This document shows positions 1-5,522 of a stretch of DNA of 6,494 nt, in pieces. Position 1 is the first letter of the stretch. Every line of letters begins with the position of its first letter. This DNA is from Lachnospiraceae bacterium (lineage in GTDB: Bacteria > Bacillota > Clostridia > Lachnospirales > Lachnospiraceae), in assembly GCA_017477005.1 (NCBI GenBank), contig JAFUXY010000303.1, positions 1-6,494 on the forward strand, in the 5' to 3' direction. A model generated the notes under the pieces. It had not been told where the DNA came from and did not search any database. It saw only the letters and a list, made by a program, of their open reading frames with translations. A program made the translations under genes and the position numbers.

Positions 1-70
1 TGATCTTGGATTTTGTCAGCAGCCTTCCGGATCAATGGAGAGCCAAATTTAGCCTACCTAAAGCGGCCTG

Positions 71-136
71 ACCTATTCGGAAGTATTATAGGCTAAAAAT
101 ATGCACTATTCGGCGGATATTAGGCTGCGAAGTATG
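71..136. repeat. Two imperfect 33-bp direct repeats upstream of the GH1 fragment
   Basis: The units are 71-103 and 104-136. Both contain CTATTCGG near the left, TAGGCT in the middle and end in TATG; the bases between are diverged and the middle motif is shifted by one base. A 9-bp inverted repeat, TTTAGCCTA at 48-56 and TAGGCTAAA at 89-97, overlaps the first unit. The block sits where the glycosidase reading frame loses its N-terminal part. Repeats of this size next to a gene break are compatible with the end of a mobile element, but no transposase is identified, so that reading is inference. Confidence 0.4.
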
Positions 137-146
137 AGTCAATAAC

Positions 147-1061
147 ATGTATCGTCGTCCGGTCATTTCCGCTGGAATCCTTTCCCAGACGCCATTTGAC
201 AAAAACGATCCACTCAAAGTCAGCAAGGCGGAAACCTGGCAGGGGTATGCCAATATTCTTGCGGCCAATGCTTGGACGGTGAAGATCGGTCATGAGACAG
301 ACCCGGCCAACAAAATTGGATGTATGCTCAGCAGTTCCGCTGTCGCAACCTATCCGTTCAGCTGCGATCCGGAAGATGTCTTTGGGGCATACCAGATGCA
401 GCGTATTTCAAACTACTATTTTGGTGATCCATTCTGCCTTGGTATCATTCCAGGCTATGTCAGAAGAATCTGGCGGGAAGAGGGCGTAAGTCCCAAGCTG
501 GATGAAGAAGAATTGGAACTGATCAAAGACAACACGGTTGATTTCTTCTCGTTCTCCTATTACCGCTCTGGTACGTTCTCGAAGGAGGTCGAAAACGCCT
601 TTGATACCGGTGGGATTCGGGGAAAAGACAATCCGTATCTAAAGGCTGTCTCGCCCGCCCCTTGGAAATGGCCGGTGGACCCGGAAGGGATCCGTTATGT
701 CCTGAACGTTCTTTATGACCGCTATCATCTGCCGCTATTCATTGTAGAAAATGGCATCGGTTTGGATGAACATCCGGATGAAAACGGCGAAATTATAGAT
801 GATTTTCGAAAAGCATATATCCATGACCATTTGGTTCAGATCCGGGAAGCTCTGCTCGATGGCGTGGAAGTCATGGGGTATTTGTACTGGGGGCCGCTCG
901 ATATTGTTTCTGCCGGTACTGGCGAAATGCGTAAGCGATATGGATTTGTCTATGTTGACAGATTGAATGATGGAAGCGGCACACTGGAAAGAAGAAAAAA
1001 GGATTCCTACGACTGGTTCAGAAAGGTCATTGAATCCAATGGAGAAAACTTATCATTTTAA
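147..1061 (+). pseudogene. Glycoside hydrolase family 1, 6-phospho-beta-glucosidase type, N-terminally truncated
   Basis: This is the C-terminal two thirds (304 codons) of a family 1 enzyme, which normally has about 470-480 residues. Such enzymes hydrolyse beta-glucoside 6-phosphates imported by a PTS. Counting from the ATG at 147, the catalytic nucleophile is Glu201 in IVENG. The segment SAGTGEMRKRYGF (Ser255, Lys263, Tyr265) matches the 6-phosphate-binding loop of phospho-glycosidases. The acid/base glutamate of the TFNE motif is missing. Reading back from 147, the frame gives V-N-N (138-146), which fits the residues just after TFNE, and then meets TGA at 135-137. No ribosome site precedes the ATG, so it is probably an internal Met codon rather than a true start. 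The fragment should be inactive. The downstream EIIA gene begins 12 bases after its stop, as expected for an old PTS/beta-glucosidase operon. The family call is firm; the substrate is inferred. Confidence 0.85.
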
Positions 1062-1066
1062 GGAGG
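1061..1066 (+). promoter_or_regulatory. Ribosome binding site setting the EIIA start
   Basis: A perfect AGGAGG sits 7 bases before the ATG at 1074 and only one base before an in-frame TTG at 1068. The spacing decides for ATG 1074. Its first A is the last base of the glycosidase stop codon, showing tight operon packing. Confidence 0.75.
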
Positions 1067-1073
1067 ATTGAAA

Positions 1074-1475
1074 ATGGGATTGTTTGGTGCATTAAAAAAG
1101 AAAGAAGAAATATTGGAACCAATCCATGCCGACGATGACGATATTGTCGCTCTTGCGGATGGACAACTGATCGATGTAACAACGGTCTCCGATCCGGTGT
1201 TTGCGGAAAAGATGATGGGGGATAGTGTTGCCTTTACCTATACAGATGCAAAGGTAACAATTTGTTCCCCGGCGAACGGAACATTGAGCGCGCTGTTTCC
1301 AACGGGTCATGCTTTTGGTGTCACCATGAAAAATGGAGTCGAACTGCTGGTACACATCGGAATTGATACAGTCAATGCGAAAGGCGATGGTTTCAAATTG
1401 CTGGATAAAAATAATGATAAGACTATCAAATTCCGCTCACCTGGTGTCGTGAAGCGAGGGGAATCCGTCATTTAA
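1074..1475 (+). CDS. PTS glucose-type EIIA domain protein (Crr-like), short C terminus
   Basis: A stand-alone IIA component of the glucose/beta-glucoside PTS family, which relays phosphate from HPr to an EIIB domain in the cytoplasm. The N terminus MGLFGALKKK is Crr-like. The family landmarks follow in order: VFAEKMMGD, an NGTLSALFPTGHAFG segment with the first active-site His, and VELLVHIGIDTV with the phosphorylated His. The protein is 133 residues; the family usually has about 150-165. It stops at ESVI and lacks the last strand, which normally ends near TPVVVTN. Some residues just before the stop (KFRSPGVVKRG) also fit poorly to the usual KAGDPVVKVD pattern, so the gene may be slightly degraded. 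No EIIBC is present in the window; with the adjacent phospho-beta-glucosidase fragment, a beta-glucoside system is likely. Whether it still works cannot be told from sequence. Confidence 0.88.
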   Translation: MGLFGALKKKEEILEPIHADDDDIVALADGQLIDVTTVSDPVFAEKMMGDSVAFTYTDAKVTICSPANGTLSALFPTGHAFGVTMKNGVELLVHIGIDTVNAKGDGFKLLDKNNDKTIKFRSPGVVKRGESVI

Positions 1476-1490
1476 GTAACTGTTGTTTCC

Positions 1491-1524
1491 AGGGAATACG
1501 GAAGATTGTGCCGTATTCCCTTTA
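1491..1524 (+). terminator. Hairpin terminator after the EIIA gene
   Basis: An 11-bp perfect stem, AGGGAATACGG (1491-1501) and CCGTATTCCCT (1511-1521), encloses a 9-base loop. Only a short T stretch (TTT, 1521-1523) follows, so termination may be partial. It lies 15 bases after the EIIA stop and separates that operon from the permease. Confidence 0.65.
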
Positions 1525-1565
1525 CGATGTGTTTCACGGGGATTAACCTCATAAGGAGATGTATT

Positions 1566-2490
1566 ATGAATCTGAGCGAGCTGTTTATCCTGCAATTTAT
1601 GATGTTTGCGGAAATGCTGACGGGATATTTGCTGTGTCGAATGAACATTTTGCGGCCAAAAGACCGTACTGTTTTTTCTAAATCCATTATCAATCTGTTT
1701 CTGCCATGCAATATCATCAATTCCTTTCTCTCAAGCGCAGGCGCAGATGTCATGCATGACTTTCTCGTAGTTCTTGTCATTTCCATTGCTATTCAGATAT
1801 TCTGCGCTTTTCTGGCGAATATTCTGTACAACAGAAAACCGGCAGACCGCAAACCGATCCTGCAATATGCAACGGTCTGTTCAAATGCGGGCTTTCTGGG
1901 GAACGCAGTGGCGGAAGGAGTCTATGGGGGAACTTGGCTTGCTTTATGGACAGATTTATTTGATCCCGCTGCGCATCGTGATGTGGACGGCAGGTATTTC
2001 CTATTTTGAAGGGCAGACGGATTTCAAAAGCAAAATAAAGAAGATCGTTACCCATCCGTGCATCGTTTCTGTTTTCATCGGCCTGATCCTTATGCTGAGC
2101 GGAATACAGATGCCTTCCGCGCTGAGCCAGACAATGAGCGCTCTGGGAAGATGCTCCACTCCTTTGATCATGATATTTTTGGGCATGGTTCTGTCGGAAG
2201 CTGGATTCAAAGGCATTCTCAGCCGGGAAACACTGGCATTTTCCTTTCTTCGTTTGATTGCGATTCCGGCCGTGGTTCTGCTGTTTTGCGCGCTGTTTCA
2301 TGTGGACAGTTTTATCACCGGTTTATCCGTGCTTTTGGCGGCTATGCCTGCTGGCAGTACCACCTCCGTCCTGGCGGAACAATACAATACGGATGTAGCA
2401 TTTGCGTCCAATATTGTCATTTGTACAACCATCGGCTCGATCCTGCTATTGCCGGCATGGGTGGCACTGTTCCAGTTGATATTCGGGTAA
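1566..2490 (+). pseudogene. AEC-family (auxin efflux carrier type) permease, frameshifted
   Basis: A membrane transporter of the AEC family, whose bacterial members include malate and malonate permeases; the substrate here is unknown. ATG 1566 is preceded by AAGGAG (1553-1558). The first frame encodes residues 1-121 with about four hydrophobic helices and the family segment SNAGFLGNAV, then reads off-family to a stop at 2009. The remainder, with about six more helices including AAMPAGSTTSVLAE and the final VICTTIGSILLLP, continues in the frame ending at 2490. The two join cleanly at the G5 run 1926-1930: dropping one G gives ...GVYGELGLLYGQ... and a protein of 307 residues and about 10 helices, normal for the family. 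The two halves are thus one gene with a +1 frameshift, either a real mutation, length variation of the homopolymer, or a sequencing error. The gene is monocistronic: a hairpin lies on each side. Confidence 0.85.
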
Positions 2491-2546
2491 TACAGACAAG
2501 GTTGCGCCCAAACCCTGTATGTTTCTTACTTTGTCTACCGTCTGAG

Positions 2547-2576
2547 CAATCCGGTTGTTGACAACCGGATTGTTTT
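2547..2576 (+). terminator. Intrinsic terminator after the AEC permease
   Basis: A 12-bp perfect inverted repeat, CAATCCGGTTGT (2547-2558) and ACAACCGGATTG (2561-2572), is followed by TTTT (2573-2576). The innermost pair would open to leave a TTGA tetraloop. It lies 56 bases after the permease stop and its U tract supports rho-independent termination on the + strand. Confidence 0.8.
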
Positions 2577-2586
2577 CATGCAAAAT
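2558..2586 (+). promoter_or_regulatory. Candidate promoter of the diguanylate cyclase gene, overlapping the terminator
   Basis: A perfect -35 box TTGACA (2558-2563) lies in the apex of the preceding terminator. After exactly 17 bases comes CAAAAT (2581-2586), matching 4 of 6 bases of the -10 consensus. Transcription would begin near 2593, giving a leader of about 35 bases before ATG 2627. The -10 match is moderate, so this is a prediction. Confidence 0.45.
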
Positions 2587-2626
2587 AGGTTGTGGAGCTG
2601 TTGGCAGGGATTTTGGAACTGGGCGT

Positions 2627-4456
2627 ATGAGAGAGAAGAAGCAATTAAACTACACTTCTATTACATTTCTGATGCTGTTTGTGGCAGCGCTTTTTATCAC
2701 AAGCATTTTTTATAGTTTGTATACGGCGGAGCGGGGGAGTATCCTTCGAACCTGGCACACAAACACGGTGCAGGCGGCGAGGGATGTGGATTATTATATG
2801 ACGATGCCCAAGGACGCGGTGTCCTTTGCGGCAGAGACGATCAACGGAATGGTGGAGCGGGGCGCGACCTATGAGGATGTGGGGAAATATCTCGTGGATC
2901 AGACGGTCATATATGCTTCGATGATCGATGAGAATACGACGGGCATCTATGCGTATTTTGACGGGCACTATCTGGACGGGAGCGGGTGGACGCCGCCGAG
3001 GGATTATGAGCCGACCGAGCGTCCGTGGTATAAGGCGGGGATCGAGGGAGGCGGCGAGATTACTTTTGTAAAGCCCTATGTCAATATCCAGACCAAAACC
3101 ATGATGATGTCCGTTTGCTGTATGCTGTCGGATGGGAAAGGCGTGGTTTCTATGGACGTTTTTCTGGACGGAGTGCAGGAGATGGCGGAGCGGATGGCCA
3201 GAAAAGCGGATATGGACTCGTCTTTGGTGATCGACAAAGACGGCTTCGTGGTGGCTCATTCCGACGCAAAGGATATCGGAAAGAATTACCGCGAGGAAGG
3301 AGACGCGTTTCAACAAGAGCTAGTGGAAAAATTGCAGTCTCGTACCTCGGGAGAGTATGAGATGTCCGAAAATGGCAAAGACTACATCGTGATCAGTGAA
3401 CCGGTGGGAGACGACTGGAGCATAGTCTTTCTTTTGGACAAGAAGAATACCTTTGCTTCGTTGGGCGAGATTTATTTTTCGCTGGGGGCGGCGCTTGTCG
3501 GGGTCGTGTCGGCGATTTTGGCGGTATTTTTGCATATCTCTCAAAAGCAAAGGGAGTCGATGCGGCTCGGGCGGGAAATCCTCGCAATGGCGGATATCTA
3601 TTTCATTGCCGTGCGGGTGGAAATGGCCACGGGCAATATGGAGGTCATTCGAGGAGACGAAAATTTGGAGCGGCTGCTGCAAAATGATTTTTCAAATTTC
3701 AACGGGCGAGCGAAGGAATTTGCGGATCGGATGTCGTCGGAGCGTTCGAAAGGGTTGGTTCACAATTTCATGGATCCCAGAACACTCAAAGAGCGGCTTT
3801 TTGACGTGGATTCGATTACGCAGGAATTCATGGATGTCCGGGGACGTTGGGTGCGTCTGCGCTTTATTGTGGTGGATCGGGACGAGGAGAAGATGGTTTC
3901 CGAGCTGCTTTGGACCCTTGAGTCGATTGACGAGGATCGAAAGCAGCAGGAGAAGCTGCGCCGATTGTCGGAAACGGATCTGATGACGGGCGTGAAGAAC
4001 CGAGGCAGCGGGGAGGCGATGATCCGGCAGAAAATCGCGGAGGGAAACCAGGGGATGTTTTTGCTGTTGGACGCGGACGATTTCAAATCGGTCAACGATA
4101 CCTTCGGCCATACGGTGGGCGACAAGGTGATCATTTCGATTGCGGACGCTTTGAAGAAGGCGTTTCGCGATACGGATGTGGTCTTCCGGTTGGGCGGGGA
4201 TGAGTTCGCCGTTTTTGCGGAAGGAGTCTTGGACAGGGGCGTTGGAACAAGGGTAATCTACCGCTTCTTTGACGAGTTGGCGGCGGAACCGCTGCCGGAG
4301 CTAAAAGGCAGGGGGATTACGGTGTCTGTTGGGGCGGCGTTCTACACGGATACACAGACGGATACCTTTGAGGCGCTGTACGAACGCGCAGATTTGGGGA
4401 CGTATGAGAGCAAGCGGCACGGCGGAAACCATGTGACGTTCAATGAAAAAATGTAG
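2627..4456 (+). CDS. Membrane-bound diguanylate cyclase with Cache sensor domain
   Basis: A predicted c-di-GMP synthase (2 GTP to c-di-GMP) of 609 residues. Residues 10-32 form the first membrane helix. Residues about 35-275 are an extracellular dCache-type sensor with the landmark RPWYKAG at 132-138. A second helix spans 282-304. A PAS-like linker covers about 310-440, and the GGDEF domain runs from DLMTG (451) to the end. The active-site motif is intact (RLGGDEF, GGDEF at 523-527). The inhibitory I-site RxxD is RDTD at 514-517, five residues before it, so product feedback is expected. No EAL domain is present. The Cache ligand is unknown; these domains often bind small molecules such as amino acids. 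ATG 2627 is chosen because it directly precedes a short charged cytoplasmic tail and the first helix. An upstream in-frame TTG at 2555 lies inside the terminator and is unlikely. The ribosome site is weak (GGA at 2615). Codons are richer in gcg, cgg and ggg than in the genes to the left. Confidence 0.92.
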   Translation: MREKKQLNYTSITFLMLFVAALFITSIFYSLYTAERGSILRTWHTNTVQAARDVDYYMTMPKDAVSFAAETINGMVERGATYEDVGKYLVDQTVIYASMIDENTTGIYAYFDGHYLDGSGWTPPRDYEPTERPWYKAGIEGGGEITFVKPYVNIQTKTMMMSVCCMLSDGKGVVSMDVFLDGVQEMAERMARKADMDSSLVIDKDGFVVAHSDAKDIGKNYREEGDAFQQELVEKLQSRTSGEYEMSENGKDYIVISEPVGDDWSIVFLLDKKNTFASLGEIYFSLGAALVGVVSAILAVFLHISQKQRESMRLGREILAMADIYFIAVRVEMATGNMEVIRGDENLERLLQNDFSNFNGRAKEFADRMSSERSKGLVHNFMDPRTLKERLFDVDSITQEFMDVRGRWVRLRFIVVDRDEEKMVSELLWTLESIDEDRKQQEKLRRLSETDLMTGVKNRGSGEAMIRQKIAEGNQGMFLLLDADDFKSVNDTFGHTVGDKVIISIADALKKAFRDTDVVFRLGGDEFAVFAEGVLDRGVGTRVIYRFFDELAAEPLPELKGRGITVSVGAAFYTDTQTDTFEALYERADLGTYESKRHGGNHVTFNEKM

Positions 4457-4494
4457 CGGAATAGTGGCAGGAGTGGTTACTGATGCGATAAAAC

Positions 4495-4523
4495 TTGAAA
4501 ACCTACTAAATATATAGTATTAT
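4495..4523 (+). promoter_or_regulatory. Promoter of the rrf2-ridA-hydrolase group
   Basis: TTGAAA (4495-4500), a 17-base spacer and TATTAT (4518-4523) each match the sigma-A consensus at 5 of 6 positions. The predicted start is near 4530, about 36 bases before the Rrf2 ATG. It is the best-scoring promoter visible in the window. Confidence 0.7.
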
Positions 4524-4536
4524 AGTGTATAGTAGG
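4502..4536 (+). promoter_or_regulatory. Putative Rrf2 autoregulatory operator
   Basis: A perfect 7-bp inverted repeat, CCTACTA (4502-4508) and TAGTAGG (4530-4536), is centred on the -10 box at 4519. Inside it, TATAGT occurs three times in tandem at 4513, 4521 and 4528. A protein bound here would cover the promoter. Autoregulation is common for Rrf2 proteins encoded just downstream, so the adjacent Rrf2 gene product is the obvious candidate. The half-sites do not match the E. coli IscR or B. subtilis CymR consensus that I know, so the link is inference. Confidence 0.45.
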
Positions 4537-4565
4537 ATATTGTCTACGAATACGAGGGCTATACT

Positions 4566-5003
4566 ATGAAGATTTCAACCAAAGGCCGCTATGCATTGCG
4601 TATGATGATCGATCTGGCCGAGCATCAAAACGGAGAATACATTTCTCTAAAGACCATTTCGGAGCGTCAGAATATTTCCAAAAAATACCTCGAGCAGATT
4701 ATTCCGGTCTTCAACAAGACCGATTTTCTGCGCGCGAACCGTGGCTCCCAGGGCGGATATCGCCTGGCCAAAGAGCCGGAAAAATATACAATTGGGGAGA
4801 TACTGCGTTTGACAGAGGGGTCTCTGTCCCCGGTCGAATGCGTCGATCAGGATCCGATTGAATGCGATCGCAGTGCGGATTGCGTGATGCTGCCGATCTG
4901 GCAGGGATTGTCCAAGCTCATCAACGAGTATCTGGATGGGATCACGCTGCAGGATATTCTGGATCAACAGAGGGACCGTTATATTTATAATTATATAATA
5001 TAG
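4566..5003 (+). CDS. Rrf2-family transcriptional regulator with three conserved cysteines
   Basis: A DNA-binding regulator of 145 residues, normal for the family. The N terminus MKISTKGRYALRMM, the helix-turn-helix around 26-55 (recognition helix near SKKYLEQII) and the wing RGSQGGYRLAKEP (59-71) are all typical. Three cysteines at 92, 100 and 106 sit in the loop where IscR-type proteins bind a 2Fe-2S cluster, so redox or iron-sulfur sensing is plausible; CymR-type members instead sense cysteine status through a partner. A GAGGG at 4554-4558 provides a modest ribosome site 7 bases before the ATG. The downstream neighbour is RidA, 45 bases away, with no convincing terminator between. No iscS, nifS or cysteine synthase gene is in view, so the regulon cannot be named. 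The family call is firm; the ligand and targets are inferred. Confidence 0.93.
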   Translation: MKISTKGRYALRMMIDLAEHQNGEYISLKTISERQNISKKYLEQIIPVFNKTDFLRANRGSQGGYRLAKEPEKYTIGEILRLTEGSLSPVECVDQDPIECDRSADCVMLPIWQGLSKLINEYLDGITLQDILDQQRDRYIYNYII

Positions 5004-5048
5004 GAAGCGTTTCCATTGGCGTTTCCTTGAAGAAAGGAGTGAATTATT

Positions 5049-5420
5049 ATGAGAAGTATAGAGACAAAGAAGGCACCGGCGGCGATTGGACCTTATTCGC
5101 AGGCGATCTGCAGCGGAGGCTTTGTGTACACCTCCGGGCAGATTCCGTTGGTTCCGGAATCCGGTGCGATTGAAGCGGTGGGAATTGAAGCGCAGACCAG
5201 GCAGGCCATTGAAAATCTGTCCGCTGTGCTTGAAGCGGCAGGCAGCTCTCTTGAAAAGGTAATCAAGACCACCTGTTTTCTCAAAGACATTGGCGACTTT
5301 GCGGCATTCAATGGAGTCTATGAGCAGTATTTCACAGGAAAACCGGCGAGGAGCTGCGTGGAAGTTGCGGCGCTGCCCAAGGATGCGTTGGTCGAGATTG
5401 AAGTGGTTGCGGAAGCGTGA
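5049..5420 (+). CDS. ridA: RidA/YjgF family reactive intermediate deaminase
   Basis: RidA hydrolyses reactive enamine/imine intermediates such as 2-aminoacrylate, released by PLP-dependent dehydratases, to keto acids and ammonia. This protects PLP enzymes in the cytoplasm. It is a small homotrimeric protein; this one has 123 residues, the usual length. Signatures are IGPYSQA (13-19), YTSGQIPL, and the C-terminal [18 protein letters not shown]. Arg101, Cys103 and Glu116 correspond to Arg105, Cys107 and Glu120 of E. coli RidA, so the catalytic site is complete. A strong AAAGGAG (5032-5038) lies upstream of ATG 5049. It is probably cotranscribed with the rrf2 gene before it and the hydrolase after it. 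The last 21 bases including the stop are the beginning of a 41-bp tandem repeat, so its end has been duplicated twice downstream. Confidence 0.95.
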   Translation: MRSIETKKAPAAIGPYSQAICSGGFVYTSGQIPLVPESGAIEAVGIEAQTRQAIENLSAVLEAAGSSLEKVIKTTCFLKDIGDFAAFNGVYEQYFTGKPARSCVEVAALPKDALVEIEVVAEA

Positions 5421-5522
5421 GACGGAGAGGACAGAGGGTGGAAGTGGTTGCGGAAATGTGAGACAGGGAGGACAGAGGGTGGAAGTGGTTGCGAAAGCAC
5501 GAGACAGGGAGGGCAGAGAATG
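5400..5522 (+). repeat. Three tandem 41-bp repeats joining ridA to the hydrolase gene
   Basis: The copies are 5400-5440, 5441-5481 and 5482-5522, each starting GAAGTGGTTGCG. By eye, copies 1 and 2 differ at 4 positions and copies 2 and 3 at 8. Copy 1 contains the final codons and stop of ridA (EVVAEA-stop). Each unit then carries a purine-rich Shine-Dalgarno-like stretch and ends in GTG, GTG and ATG respectively. The last ATG (5520-5522) starts the hydrolase. The block fills the whole 99-base gap between the genes. It most likely arose by tandem duplication of the ridA end plus the hydrolase ribosome site. Confidence 0.9.
5507..5512 (+). promoter_or_regulatory. Ribosome binding site of the hydrolase, inside the third repeat
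   Basis: GGGAGG lies 7 bases before ATG 5520, which fixes that start. The equivalent stretches in copies 1 and 2 lie 7 bases before GTG codons at 5438 and 5479. Confidence 0.7.

Noticed and set aside
1926..1940. Programmed ribosomal frameshift in the permease gene
   Set aside because: There is no slippery heptamer with a downstream structure that I can see, and AEC genes are not known to need one; mutation or read error is simpler.
2555..2626. TTG 2555 as start of the diguanylate cyclase
   Set aside because: It lies inside the terminator and upstream of the predicted transcript start; the added residues match no expected N terminus.
2645..3316. Minus-strand ORF of 223 codons
   Set aside because: It lies antisense to the Cache domain of the cyclase; composition is shadow-like with many His and Arg, and no ribosome site was noted.
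4986..4999. Two TATAAT hexamers at the end of rrf2 as a ridA promoter
   Set aside because: Neither has a -35-like box at 16-18 bases, and the region is simply AT-rich; cotranscription from 4530 explains ridA better.
5003..5026. Hairpin GGAAGCG / CGTTTCC between rrf2 and ridA
   Set aside because: Seven pairs with one G-U, a 10-base loop and no T tract; too weak to call a terminator or attenuator.
5400..5522. CRISPR-like array
   Set aside because: The three copies are directly adjacent with no unique spacers, and they contain coding sequence.
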